From an uncultured Prevotella sp. (GTDB lineage Bacteria; Bacteroidota; Bacteroidia; Bacteroidales; Bacteroidaceae), in assembly GCA_900546345.1 (NCBI GenBank), contig URCI01000035.1, positions 1-29,759 of the forward strand: a stretch of 29,759 bases of DNA, given 5' to 3'. The notes under the pieces were generated by a model. It ran no database searches. It was not told the origin of the DNA and saw only the letters and a list, made by a program, of their open reading frames with translations. The translations under genes and the position numbers were made by a program. Shown here piece after piece: positions 1-7,386 of this stretch. Positions within the stretch are counted from its first letter, which is position 1; every line of letters begins with the position of its first letter.

Positions 1-380
1 GTGACACCGACGGGAGCACGGTCCTTGGCAGTTCTCTTTGTCGCTCGTTGATTGCGAACCTTATCAGTCTCATTCTCTTTTCCCTTGGGGGTGACAAGTC
101 GCTTGCTGTTCGAGAATATCGACCTCGAAAGTTCCACTCCGATAGCCGCCTCTATCATGCTGAAAATATCCTTTCTTGCGACGACCGTCACGCGCTCCGA
201 GAGTTTTACGGGATGCAGTTTACCCCGGCTTACCATTGTATAATAAGTCCTCATGCTGATGCCGAGCAATTCAGCGACCTGCTTGGGGCGGTAGAACTCC
301 TGTCCCTGGCTCACCCCGATAGGGCCTCCGAGCGAACTGTTAAGTAGTGTTTCTTTTTTCTTAACCATAGTTTTTGCCAT
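1..380 (-). CDS. Excisionase-like helix-turn-helix protein (partial, runs off window)
   Basis: The minus strand is open from an ATG at 380 to the window edge, giving about 126 residues with no stop. Residues 29-60 form a MerR/excisionase-type winged HTH: FYRPKQVAELLGIS, then RTYYTMVSRGKL, then a hydrophobic strand and an ARKDI turn. The C-terminal part is basic (Lys/Arg-rich) and may also contact DNA. Small HTH proteins of this kind act as recombination directionality factors or regulators in Bacteroidetes mobile elements. It lies beside the break in traG and is transcribed away from it, from a promoter at 500-530, so it most likely belongs to the element that interrupted traG. A second in-frame ATG lies at 368. 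The HTH call is solid; the excisionase role is inferred. Confidence 0.7.
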   Translation of the reverse strand, partial: MAKTMVKKKETLLNSSLGGPIGVSQGQEFYRPKQVAELLGISMRTYYTMVSRGKLHPVKLSERVTVVARKDIFSMIEAAIGVELSRSIFSNSKRLVTPKGKENETDKVRNQRATKRTAKDRAPVGV

Positions 381-499
381 TGTGAATTATTCCGTTATTC
401 GCATTGTCCGACAATCAACGTGCACCTATGTTGCATTTGCTGCAATGTAGTGCAGTTTCTTGTGCCGTGGCACACTGATGCCGAGCTACAAATGCGGTA

Positions 500-530
500 C
501 AAAAATAATCAAAAAACGGATAATCCACAA
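500..530 (-). promoter_or_regulatory. Bacteroidetes-type promoter for the HTH gene
   Basis: Read on the minus strand, TTG (528-530), 20 bases, then TATTTTTG (500-507). This fits the -33/-7 consensus TTG-N20-TAnnTTTG. It would start a transcript near 493 with a leader of about 110 bases before the HTH gene at 380. Confidence 0.55.
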
Positions 531-559
531 TAGGCAAAAACAAAGTCTGCAAACGCTTG

Positions 560-1927
560 TTAATTGATAATCAACGAGTTGTTTATATCCGTTTGCCGTC
601 GTTTGCCGACATTAAAGTTCATGTGGAAGGACTTACCGCTTCCGCTTGGGCCGATGCAGAAGAAGTTGGCATTGTCGGTCATCTTAACGCTGCCTTCCTT
701 GCCGGTGATGTCGATACACACGGGCAGGCCCTGACGGTCGGTGTACCATGTCTTGAGGGGCGTGTTCTCCGAGTGCTTGAGGTGCTCCTTGAAGAAGAGG
801 CAAAGGGCTGCGTCGTTGAGAGTCAGGAAGAGGTTGTAGTCGGGGTTGAACGAGTAGGCGTTGCCGGGGAAGGAGTCCAGGAAGAGCTCCAACTGGTTGT
901 AGGCACTCTTGCTCGCGAAGATGCCGCACTCATAGAGTTTGGTCTCGATGAAACTCGTGACGGGTGTCAGCTTCTCGGCCTTGCAGCTGACCAGCAGGTT
1001 GAAGTTGGTATAGACGAGCAACTTGCTGTCCTGGGCAAGGAGGTTCAGAACGGCCTCGATGTCGGCCTTGGCAATTTTGTTGCTGGGGTCGGGCATGGAG
1101 CCGTGGCGCTTGGCCTTGCTCTGGAGTTTTCTCAACAGCTTTCTTTGCTGAGGGATTTGAATGACCTGATTATATATGACGCAATCGGTGTCGGGTATCT
1201 CGCTAAGGAACGACAGCAGATCGGTGGCGATGACGTAGCCGTTGACGGCGACGGGCTGGTAAGGCTTTATCAGCGTGGGCAGGTCGATCTCGTCGACATC
1301 GACGACGTCGAAGGACTTCACTACCTTGTCGCCCATCTTCAGGCAGTCGTCACCGGCCTTGAAACTCTGCATGGAGAAGGGACCGGTCTTGAAGTGGAAG
1401 GCCATGAAGCGGTGGAGGTACTCATTAACCTCGTCCTTGGTGAGCTTGCGGTGCCGGATGCCGCGTTCCTTCAGTATGTCCATGACCTTGCTCACCTTCG
1501 TATGGAAGTCGAGCCATGTCTTGGGGTCGTACTTCACAAAGGCGGACTTCACCGCCTCCTGCGTGATGATAAGGTAGGTGCGGATCTCAGTGTAGGGCCG
1601 TCCGTTGAAGTAGCGGAAGTAGCTGCGCGTGAGGAACTCCATGTCATCGGTGATGGCATGGTGGTAGCTCTGGCGGCAGAGGATGTCCTGCTTCTGAAGG
1701 GCGTAGCCCTCGCCGAGGGTCTGGACGATGTTGTTCAGCACGTCGGTGTAGACGACATACTGCACGGCATCCGTGGCATACTGCTGGACGGGGTTCTCTA
1801 TCTCGATGATGACGGACGGATTGCCGTTCTTCGAGAAAAGGACCGTGTTCATCAGCTTGCCATCGGCATCCTTGATGTCCTGGAGCTGGGCGAAGAGACC
1901 GTCAAGCGGCTTGTTCTTGGTACTCAT
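560..1927 (-). pseudogene. traG: TraG conjugation ATPase, truncated after Walker A
   Basis: This is the N-terminal half of the VirB4-like ATPase that powers the Bacteroidetes conjugative type IV secretion system at the inner membrane. From memory of the family, full-length TraG is around 800 residues or more; this frame has 455. Residues 1-437 read as normal TraG, with recognisable stretches such as TVLF, VQQYATDA, GEGYALQKQD, DLLSFLSEIP and LFLTLNDAALCLFFKEHL, and a Walker A GPSGSGKS at 426-433. After FHMN the protein diverges into 18 unrelated residues and a stop. Walker B and the C-terminal ATPase domain are missing, so it cannot be an active ATPase. It lies 46 bases after traF, as in intact tra operons. 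The rest of traG and traH-traQ may lie on the far side of the insert. Confidence 0.9.
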
Positions 1928-1973
1928 GGGTGTATTTCTTTCTTTTTAGGTCTTTATCTAATGTTGTTTTGGG

Positions 1974-2261
1974 CTAATGCTCATACATCTTACAGTAGTA
2001 GAAGTTGCCGCGGTGCCGTTTCTTGCTGTGCAGTCCGCTGCGCTGCTTCACATAGATGGAGATGATTCCCACGGCTATGAGGACGACCATGATGATGAAG
2101 CCCACAAGCTTGCCGAAGAGGATGGACGAGAGCAGAAAGCCAAGGAAGCTGATGCCGATGGCGGCAGCGGCATAGGTCAGGAACCTGCCGCGGATACCCA
2201 TGAACTCCAATGGTTTCTGGAGTCCCTTGAAAACCGGGATGCCGTTGAAATTGATGTCCAT
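1974..2261 (-). CDS. traF: TraF, DUF4133 conjugation membrane protein
   Basis: A 95-residue protein with the DUF4133 pattern: an N-terminal motif INFNGIPVFKGLQKPLEFMGI followed by two closely spaced membrane helices (about residues 28-48 and 52-70) and a basic tail with a KQRSGLHSKKRHRG segment. In Bacteroidetes elements TraF is a small inner-membrane part of the mating-pair apparatus, in the position of VirB3, and always sits just before traG, as here. Length and topology are normal. A hairpin at 2331-2370 separates it from traE, which may reduce its expression relative to the upstream genes. Confidence 0.9.
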   Translation of the reverse strand: MDINFNGIPVFKGLQKPLEFMGIRGRFLTYAAAAIGISFLGFLLSSILFGKLVGFIIMVVLIAVGIISIYVKQRSGLHSKKRHRGNFYYCKMYEH

Positions 2262-2330
2262 TAGGCTGATATTTTATTTAGAATTATGTTTACGTTATAT
2301 ATAGTTATTAAGGTGAATTTTCAGAGTTGA

Positions 2331-2370
2331 AAGGTGTCCGAGCCGACTCTTGACTTCGGTCGGACACCTT
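2331..2370. terminator. Intercistronic hairpin between traE and traF
   Basis: Perfect 11-bp arms AAGGTGTCCGA (2331-2341) and TCGGACACCTT (2360-2370), with a smaller CCGA/TCGG stem inside the loop. It follows the traE stop by about 20 bases. In the minus direction only a short T-rich run follows, so it may act as a partial terminator or as an RNA-stabilising element rather than a full stop. Confidence 0.55.
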
Positions 2371-2388
2371 GTAAGTAGCAGTGTATAA

Positions 2389-2751
2389 CTACTTGAAGAA
2401 CAAAGGCAAAGCCTCGCTCATTGCAAGGAAAGCTACACAGCCGCCAATCGTGAGCATGATGGCCTTCTTCACGTCCTGGTCTCCGTTCTGCATCTTGAAA
2501 TAAATGGAGAACGCGCCGACAATTGCGATAACTGCACCGATGGCCTTCATCAAGTTACTGACTTGGGTCTCGTAGCCTGATATCTCTCTAATGGCTGATT
2601 GGAATCCGCCGACACCCTTGCTCTGGGCGAAGGTCATGACGGTACAGAAAAGGAACATTCCGAGGAAGGCGGCTACACGCTTTACGGGGATTTTCTTGCA
2701 TGCGCTCATGCAGAAGTTCATGATGGTTTTGGTTGAAATGGTTTGTAACAT
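2389..2751 (-). CDS. traE: TraE, DUF4134 conjugation pilin-like protein
   Basis: A 120-residue protein with an N-terminal signal or membrane helix (about residues 25-42, cleavage plausible after TFAQ) and two further helices in the mature part: MKAIGAVIAIVGAFSIYFKM and a C-terminal IMLTIGGCVAFLAMSEALPLFF. This is the DUF4134/TraE layout, comparable to VirB2-type small hydrophobic subunits. The motif NGDQDVKKAI between the last two helices is typical of the family. It is the first structural membrane gene of the tra operon after traD. Its upstream region carries a tandem 34-bp repeat not expected in a compact operon. Confidence 0.9.
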   Translation of the reverse strand: MLQTISTKTIMNFCMSACKKIPVKRVAAFLGMFLFCTVMTFAQSKGVGGFQSAIREISGYETQVSNLMKAIGAVIAIVGAFSIYFKMQNGDQDVKKAIMLTIGGCVAFLAMSEALPLFFK

Positions 2752-2890
2752 AAGTTTGTTAAGGTTTTTCTTAGTTACAATTTAAAGACCACATGAAAAT
2801 GGAAGATGGGTGAGCGCCACTCACGTGGCCGTCTGATCCCCTTGCCTCACGGCGCAGCCCTCTTCCGGAAGCTGTCTTACGGATGTGCTT

Positions 2891-2958
2891 TTCGCTAAAA
2901 GCTGTACACTAACATCATAATACATTCGCTAAAAGCTGTACACTAACATCATAATACA
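2891..2958. repeat. Two exact tandem copies of a 34-bp unit
   Basis: Copy 1 is 2891-2924 and copy 2 is 2925-2958, with no mismatch. The unit starts TTCGCTAAAAGCTGTACACT and ends ATAATACA, and contains TGTACA. It lies in the 235-base gap between traD and traE. The gap also holds a small hairpin GTGAG/CTCAC at 2810-2824 and no credible ORF. Confidence 0.95.
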
Positions 2959-2986
2959 AAAGACTTTTTCTAATGAGAAACAATTA

Positions 2987-3967
2987 TCATATATTGAATT
3001 GTGGCGGAGCCTCACGGTTCGACCGTTCTGATTTTTCTATTGCTTGGCGTTCGTCCTCATCAGGGACGCGTTCCGATTCTTTCTTTTCCCATAAACTGGT
3101 GATTTGTCTGAGTGCCATTTGGGCATCGTCAGGGGAGACTCGCCTGGCTTCCTTGCTGACTTGCTCGGCAGTCTGGGCTCCCTGCAACTTTGTGTGCTGC
3201 TTGGTGTCATCAATCTGAACTTTCAGAATGTCAAAGAATGCGTCGCTGTGGAACTCCGGTTGCTTCGGAGGCTTGGCAGGTCTTGACTTCTTGGCAGGGG
3301 CAGAAGTGGGCGGAGTCGCTTCTTTGGAATTTGCCCCCGATGGAGCTTTCTCTTTTGAAGGCTCTTTGCCTACGGCATCCGACACATCAGGGGAAACTGT
3401 ATGCTCAGGACCTATGATGCGGACATTTAGCTCATTAGGCTCAACGCCATCAGTGGGGCTTTCCTTCACTTCCGCAGTCTTATGACCAGATGCGGATGTA
3501 CTGTCATCCTTTGAAGCGGTCATCTCATCGGTCAACATCTCACCACGTCTGAGCTTAACAAGCTCATTAATACGCTTCTGTGTTTCTGCGTCGGTTGGAC
3601 GTGGACCAAAGTATTCTGAGGTCTTGCCATCGGACTTAGCATCGTCTGACCCGAACGGAGTCGCTGATGGTGGAGGAGGTGGGGATGATTGCTCTCCATC
3701 GGCAATGGGACGTACTGTGACTATCTCTTCATCAGATTTAGGAACAGAGGAGCTCTGAGCGGCTGCGGGCTGCTGCTTGGGTTCGGACTTCTCGACGGAT
3801 ATGGGCTTGAACTGCCCCGCCTCGTCGGAGATGTCGATCTCTACGTCCTTGGGCTTGGGCATGAACTCTGCGGGATCCTTCTTGATGAAGAGGTCGTGGA
3901 TGATCATGCCCGTATAACCCAAAGCATAGAGCACCACCACAATTATTACTATACTGGTGAATGCCAT
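2987..3967 (-). CDS. traD: TraD-like conjugation protein with N-terminal membrane anchor
   Basis: A 326-residue protein. Residues 4-27 form one membrane helix followed by IIHDLFIKKD, the usual start of TraD proteins in Bacteroidetes conjugative transposons. The rest is long, hydrophilic and low in complexity, with Pro/Ser/Lys/Glu-rich stretches including PPPPP near residue 97 and an acidic-basic tail. Proteins annotated TraD can be much shorter, so this one seems to have an enlarged disordered region. It follows the DUF3127-like gene by 3 bases and precedes traE, the normal place. The assignment rests on position and the N-terminal segment; the exact role in the transfer machine is unknown. 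Confidence 0.65.
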   Translation of the reverse strand: MAFTSIVIIVVVLYALGYTGMIIHDLFIKKDPAEFMPKPKDVEIDISDEAGQFKPISVEKSEPKQQPAAAQSSSVPKSDEEIVTVRPIADGEQSSPPPPPSATPFGSDDAKSDGKTSEYFGPRPTDAETQKRINELVKLRRGEMLTDEMTASKDDSTSASGHKTAEVKESPTDGVEPNELNVRIIGPEHTVSPDVSDAVGKEPSKEKAPSGANSKEATPPTSAPAKKSRPAKPPKQPEFHSDAFFDILKVQIDDTKQHTKLQGAQTAEQVSKEARRVSPDDAQMALRQITSLWEKKESERVPDEDERQAIEKSERSNREAPPQFNI

Positions 3968-3970
3968 AAG

Positions 3971-4252
3971 CTACTCTGCAAAAGGTTGGGACTCGTCGCG
4001 CTCGATGCCGGTGACGCTGTTCTTGCCGAACACCTTGTCTCCGACTTCCTGGACTTTGGGGACGTAGCTCACCGTCAGCTGCTCGCCCTCGGTGATGGCA
4101 TACTCGTCTATCTCCTTTTTGCCGAAGACTTCAAGGAGTATATCCCCGTCGTCGGTCTTGAGTACAAACTGCTGGGCGGCCCATGTGCTGCCCTTCTTGG
4201 ACGTGCCTGTCCTCACGGGCAGGACTTTCTTGATCGTTCCTGTGGTTTTCAT
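3971..4252 (-). CDS. DUF3127-like OB-fold protein
   Basis: A 93-residue protein beginning with TGTIKKVLPVRTGTSKKGSTWAAQ and QFVLKTDDGDILLEVFGKK. This is the DUF3127 pattern, a short OB-fold related to single-strand-binding and replication-factor proteins. The C-terminal part, GEQLTVSYVPKVQEVGDKVFGKNSVTGIE, is the expected last beta strands. It probably binds single-stranded DNA or a partner protein during transfer or replication; this is inferred from fold only. It is 3 bases from traD, so the two are translationally close. TraC is the usual name for a gene near this position, but I see no basis to apply it. Confidence 0.65.
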   Translation of the reverse strand: MKTTGTIKKVLPVRTGTSKKGSTWAAQQFVLKTDDGDILLEVFGKKEIDEYAITEGEQLTVSYVPKVQEVGDKVFGKNSVTGIERDESQPFAE

Positions 4253-4279
4253 GGTTGGTAGTCTGATTATATGTCTGGA

Positions 4280-4936
4280 TTAGTTGATGGTCTGTCCATT
4301 TACCGACACGGCCGGAGATGCTGAATCATGAATCGTTTCCTCCGTGCACGCTGTCGGCAATGGCAAAAAGGTGAATCCGAGTGCTCTGCCGTTGGACTCC
4401 TTGATGGGGTGGCGGCGGAGACCGGGATAATAGTAGAAGGTGTGACCGTCGGTTCCGAGGATGTAACCGAGACGTTTCAGCGAACCACGAAGACGAATCT
4501 TCTGATGGTTGCTCACTACCTTTATGTTCGTTTTCTGGTCGAGACCGAAGATGATACGGCGGCGCTCCTTTTGGATGAGTTCCTTACGGCGGCGACTGCG
4601 GATTTTACGGAGCTGTTCCGGCGTGCGCTCAAGTCCGAGCTCGCGGGCAATGATCCGGATGGTTTCTGTGTGCAGACCTGTGCGCTCTGCCATTTCCTGG
4701 TAACTGAGGTTGGGGTATTCAATCAGGACAAAGGAGCGTGCGTCGCTGTTGCGTCCCGACGGGGAGTTCTTTCTCAGTCCAAGCCGGCGTGCGTGATTAC
4801 TCACGGTGCTGCATGTGCAGCCGATATGTGAGGCTATGTCATGGAGGCAGTCGGTATGGAAACGCTCCTTGAGAATGTCATCGTGGTCTGGTGTCCACAA
4901 GGTTCTTTTGGTGGTTGTATGGATTGCTGTACGCAT
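4280..4936 (-). CDS. DNA-binding protein with two HTH modules in the tra operon
   Basis: A 218-residue basic protein. Residues about 11-55 (LWTPDHDDILKERF, DIASHIGCTCSTVSNHARRLGLRK) look like a Myb/GcrA-like trihelical HTH. Residues about 72-105 (YPNLSYQEMAERTGLHTETIRIIARELGLER) form a second HTH of the same style. A basic stretch RKIRSRRRKELIQKERRR follows, then a beta-rich C-terminal part. This suggests sequence-specific DNA binding, perhaps control of the tra operon or a structural role at a transfer origin. It lies between traB and the DUF3127-like gene. I do not recognise the family by name. Confidence 0.55.
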   Translation of the reverse strand: MRTAIHTTTKRTLWTPDHDDILKERFHTDCLHDIASHIGCTCSTVSNHARRLGLRKNSPSGRNSDARSFVLIEYPNLSYQEMAERTGLHTETIRIIARELGLERTPEQLRKIRSRRRKELIQKERRRIIFGLDQKTNIKVVSNHQKIRLRGSLKRLGYILGTDGHTFYYYPGLRRHPIKESNGRALGFTFLPLPTACTEETIHDSASPAVSVNGQTIN

Positions 4937-5014
4937 AGTATTCTGTTCGTTTTTTAGTTTGTGGTTACTTTTTGATTTTATTTATTTCCTTTGTCTGTTA
5001 TCTCTTTGGCTGTC

Positions 5015-5623
5015 CTATTCAAACAGTCCGCTGCGGTGGGTGACGAGCCGTCGGAGTTCCTCCTTGTTGGCATCGATGAATGACCTCGCAAGGGCGGTGA
5101 ATATGGCAGAAATACGATGGCTGCCATAGACAGCTTCAAGGGTGGTCACTACATCAGTGGGCAGAAATATCCAGTGCCGGTGTCCGGTCTCTGCATCACA
5201 GGAAAAGGCTTCAATCTGCGACAGGATGTCATTCTTGGGGAATGAGGACTGACTTTTATTTACCAGAGGCTTATTAACCTTGGATGGCTCGGTATGTTTG
5301 GGCTCTTTCTCCTTGACAGGATTCGAGACAGAGGAGTGGGACTTTTCCTTGTTAGGTTGATCCTTCCTCCTGGCCTTTGGCACTTTTTCCGGTTTGGCAA
5401 TGGCAGAAGCTTCCTCACTGGTTTCCTGACGAGATTCCTTATCGGGTATATCGTCCGGCTCCCTGACCTGTTCTTCTTGTACAGCCGGTGGCTCCTCCGT
5501 CCTTACCTCTTTCCCCTGCTTGTCACTCTGCCACATGTAGGCTGGCTCGCTCTCACCGTTGACTTTCCGGAGAAGATCGTGGATATCCCCGAAAACCATT
5601 GGTCGAGAAGTGCCGTCAGTCAT
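5015..5623 (-). CDS. traB: TraB-like DUF3408 protein, partner of the ParA-type TraA
   Basis: A 202-residue protein. The first 130 residues are charged and disordered (EQVREPDDIPDKE, KARRKDQPNKEK). The last 65 form a compact domain, IFLPTDVVTTLEAVYGSHRISAIFTALARSFIDANKEELRRLV, which matches the ribbon-helix-helix-like C-terminus of DUF3408 proteins. Its start codon overlaps the end of traA by 4 bases, the classic sign of a coupled ParA/partner pair. It probably binds a DNA site and stimulates the TraA ATPase. The DUF3408 assignment is by pattern, not search. Confidence 0.65.
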   Translation of the reverse strand: MTDGTSRPMVFGDIHDLLRKVNGESEPAYMWQSDKQGKEVRTEEPPAVQEEQVREPDDIPDKESRQETSEEASAIAKPEKVPKARRKDQPNKEKSHSSVSNPVKEKEPKHTEPSKVNKPLVNKSQSSFPKNDILSQIEAFSCDAETGHRHWIFLPTDVVTTLEAVYGSHRISAIFTALARSFIDANKEELRRLVTHRSGLFE

Positions 5624-6348
5624 ACGGATTTGTCGTTATAGACGCAGTCGTAGAGCGTATCGAAGCATTTGTCGACAATCTCATGTTGCTTGTCGGTGAG
5701 GATGAGCGTGCTGTAGCGCTGGATCTCGGCGCAGTTGGGTATCTTCGGTAATACGGTGCCCAACTTGGCGAAGTTGTCGAGGAACGTCTGCTGCTCGGTC
5801 AGCTCGGCCTTGCGGCCCCAGTTCTTGTTGAACTGGTTGGGCAGGAAATAGAAACTTGGCAGCTTGTTACCACCATTCTCCTTGGCGACCATGGCGCACA
5901 TTTCAATAAAGGTGGTGGTGGAATTGATGCTGGTCTTTTCCAACTGAATGGGGACGATGACGGCATCAGCCTCGAAGACAAGTGGAAGAAGGCCTTGAAG
6001 GGTAAGACTGCCCGGAGTGTCGATGATAAAGTCAAAGTCCTCGTTGCGCATGGCGCGGATAAGGTTTAAGGTCTCTCGCTCACTGCTGAGCTGGGTACAG
6101 GGTACGACCTGATAGAGGGGCTGGAGCTGTGGCCAGCGCTCACGGTCCTGCTCATGCTTCTTGACGATGCTGCGCTGAGGGTCACCGTCGAGCGTGACGA
6201 GACGGCAGTGGTGTTTGAGGACAAGCTGGTCGGCGAGCAGTACACTAATGGTAGTCTTGCCACATCCGCCTTTTTGGTTGGCGGCTACGATAATCTTGTT
6301 GCGCTTCTTCGGGGTGGTCTTCCCGATGTTGAAAAATGGTATGTTCAT
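5620..6348 (-). CDS. traA: TraA, ParA/MinD-family ATPase
   Basis: A 242-residue ParA-type P-loop ATPase. The deviant Walker A motif KGGCGKTT is at residues 26-33, the switch region DGDPQRS near 54-60, and the Walker B-like FDFIIDTPG near 105-113. VIVPIQLEKTSINSTTTF is the usual ParA stretch after it. ParA proteins bind DNA non-specifically when loaded with ATP and position DNA or protein complexes; as TraA it opens the transfer operon of Bacteroidetes conjugative elements. It is the first gene after the promoter at 6529-6559, with a leader of about 170 bases. Confidence 0.92.
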   Translation of the reverse strand: MNIPFFNIGKTTPKKRNKIIVAANQKGGCGKTTISVLLADQLVLKHHCRLVTLDGDPQRSIVKKHEQDRERWPQLQPLYQVVPCTQLSSERETLNLIRAMRNEDFDFIIDTPGSLTLQGLLPLVFEADAVIVPIQLEKTSINSTTTFIEMCAMVAKENGGNKLPSFYFLPNQFNKNWGRKAELTEQQTFLDNFAKLGTVLPKIPNCAEIQRYSTLILTDKQHEIVDKCFDTLYDCVYNDKSV

Positions 6349-6395
6349 AAGGTTGGTTATAGGTAACTCGTGTCATGGAGTTTTGGTCACCGCTG

Positions 6396-6420
6396 TTATG
6401 TCCGCCTCGTGGCGGCATAA
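6396..6420. promoter_or_regulatory. Hairpin in the traA leader
   Basis: TTATG-(T)-CCGCC (6396-6406), loop TCGT, GGCGG-CATAA (6411-6420): ten base pairs with one bulged base. It lies inside the predicted leader of the tra operon, about 50 bases upstream of the traA start, and could act as an attenuator or a protein-binding structure. Confidence 0.45.
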
Positions 6421-6528
6421 GATAGTTCCGTGTGACGGTAAAAGACGCGCTCCTTTTCTTTAGGCCGGTATTCCAGGGGAGCTTGGCCCTGCAATGGTTA
6501 GTAAACCTTGCGTTGTGATTTTCTGTTG

Positions 6529-6559
6529 CAAAGATAGTGACTATTCCGCATAATGGCAA
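6529..6559 (-). promoter_or_regulatory. Promoter of the tra operon
   Basis: On the minus strand TTG (6557-6559), 20 bases, TATCTTTG (6529-6536): an exact match to the Bacteroidetes consensus. The transcript would start near 6522 and reach traA after about 170 bases. The rest of 6349-6690 holds no credible gene; the stretch 6590-6650 is rich in A runs. Confidence 0.65.
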
Positions 6560-6690
6560 CTGTAGCCTACTGTAAACTGCTGATATATCGCCAAATTTGA
6601 TGAAAAAAGTCGATTTTCTTCAAAAAAGGCACGACTTGCGGAAACGGTTTGGGTAATAGCAATGTCTCAGTGGGCTTGGTCTAAGGGTAG

Positions 6691-7045
6691 TTACATGAAA
6701 AATGTAGTTCTGAGCCTAAGTGTAGAAGTTTCGGGGATAGTGCCTGGCTGAGAAGTCCCATTGTCTCCACGGCGACCTTCTTTATATTTTTTGTGAGTTG
6801 TTATTGGAAGCAATAGACAGGCTATAGGGCGATCCGGCATAGCCCCTCCGGCAACGGTAAGCAGCCAGTCGGTGAGGTTGAGCTTGTTGCCATAGAGCCG
6901 GTCTTTGAGCTCAAGGCAAGTAGCCGCAACTACAGCGGCATAGATGCCGGCATAGGGCGAGGCGGTGAGCCAATAGACTATGAAGCCCCCCGATGAGATG
7001 CTTGTAGTGGTTGGAATTTTGTAGAAACGCGATACTTTTCTTCAT
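6691..7045 (-). pseudogene. Small membrane protein, broken by a one-base frameshift
   Basis: From ATG at 7045 the frame reads MKKSIAFLQNSNHYKHLIGG, then leaves the expected sequence at a run of six G. Removing one G gives a continuous frame: GFIVYWLTASPYAGIYAAVVAATCLELKD, then RLYGNKLNLTDWLLTVAGGA, ending at TAA 6691-6693. The total is 355 bases, that is 118 codons plus one base. The repaired product has an N-terminal amphipathic segment, a membrane region, the motif LELKD and a final hydrophobic stretch, like small holin-like proteins I recall from Bacteroides mobile elements and phages. Either the gene is dead, or the G run is a sequencing error or a phase-variable site. Confidence 0.6.
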
Positions 7046-7081
7046 AATTGTTTGGAGTATGGAAATTAATGTTTAACTTTG
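7031..7081. repeat. 51-bp direct repeat, copy 1 (promoter and gene start)
   Basis: It matches 7387-7437 at 48 of 51 positions. It contains a plus-strand promoter and, on the other strand, the start codon and first codons of the small membrane-protein gene. Confidence 0.9.
7051..7081 (+). promoter_or_regulatory. Promoter 1 of the twin units
   Basis: TTTG (7051-7054), 19 bases, TAACTTTG (7074-7081). Predicted start is near 7087, directly before a run of hairpins. Confidence 0.55.
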
Positions 7082-7086
7082 CGGTG

Positions 7087-7161
7087 GATCATTCCCCGTT
7101 AAGGGGTTTGGGCCCCGATTCAGGCAGCCTTGTTATTTCAAGTCTGCCTGTCTTATTTTAA
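7087..7161 (+). ncRNA. Candidate small RNA 1
   Basis: The predicted transcript starts just after promoter 1. It contains CCCC (7094-7097) that can pair with GGGG (7103-7106), or that GGGG with CCCC (7113-7116). The end is a stem CAGGCAG-c-CTTG (7121-7132), loop of six bases, CAAG-t-CTGCCTG (7139-7150), followed by TCTTATTTT, which looks like an intrinsic terminator. No protein is encoded. It is about 75 nucleotides. Existence as an RNA is inferred from promoter plus terminator. Confidence 0.45.
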
Positions 7162-7230
7162 AGTCGGTTAAAGTCATTTGACTTCGCGTATAGATAACAT
7201 CTTTGTTTCCAGGAAGCAAAGTAATACTTT

Positions 7231-7311
7231 CTACATTTGTTCTTCTAACCTTGCTTTTAATAGCATCCGACAATCCTCAAGTTCTAGCAAATGCTCAAAC
7301 TCGTATTCCAT
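7231..7311 (-). CDS. 26-residue acidic peptide ORF
   Basis: From ATG 7311 to TAG 7231 it encodes a peptide starting MEYEFEHLLELEDCRMLLKA and ending RLEEQM. It is strongly helical and acidic and looks like a piece of a real protein more than random sequence. TAA lies directly before the ATG. It could be a genuine small protein or the leftover end of a larger gene. Confidence 0.25.
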   Translation of the reverse strand: MEYEFEHLLELEDCRMLLKARLEEQM

Positions 7312-7320
7312 TTATTCGGT

Positions 7321-7363
7321 GGGACCAACATTCCCTTTATACCCATGCAGCGGGACCAACATT
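7321..7363. repeat. Two copies of GGGACCAACATT, 31 bases apart
   Basis: Exact copies at 7321-7332 and 7352-7363. Multiple short repeats at this spacing can mark the end of an insertion sequence, for example IS21-like, or a regulator-binding site. No transposase gene is next to it. Confidence 0.6.
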
Positions 7364-7386
7364 TCATTTTAACAAATGAGAAATTC

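Larger units (their letters stand above)
1..616. mobile_element. End of a foreign element inserted in traG
   Basis: TraG similarity stops at codon 437 (617-619). From 616 leftwards the sequence has nothing to do with traG: first the direct repeat GTTTGCCG/GTTTGCCG near 588-609, then non-coding DNA, a promoter and an HTH gene. The left end of the insert is outside the window, so the class of element and any target duplication cannot be seen. A rearrangement or assembly join would look the same. Confidence 0.5.

Noticed and set aside
557..2065. Long plus-strand frame of 502 codons
   Set aside because: It is the reverse of traG and traF, whose protein families are clear, and its translation is low in complexity (Val/Leu/Gly/Glu-rich) as expected of a shadow frame.
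6245..6559. 104-codon minus-strand frame upstream of traA
   Set aside because: It runs into traA in another frame, and overlaps the predicted promoter; the composition is not protein-like.
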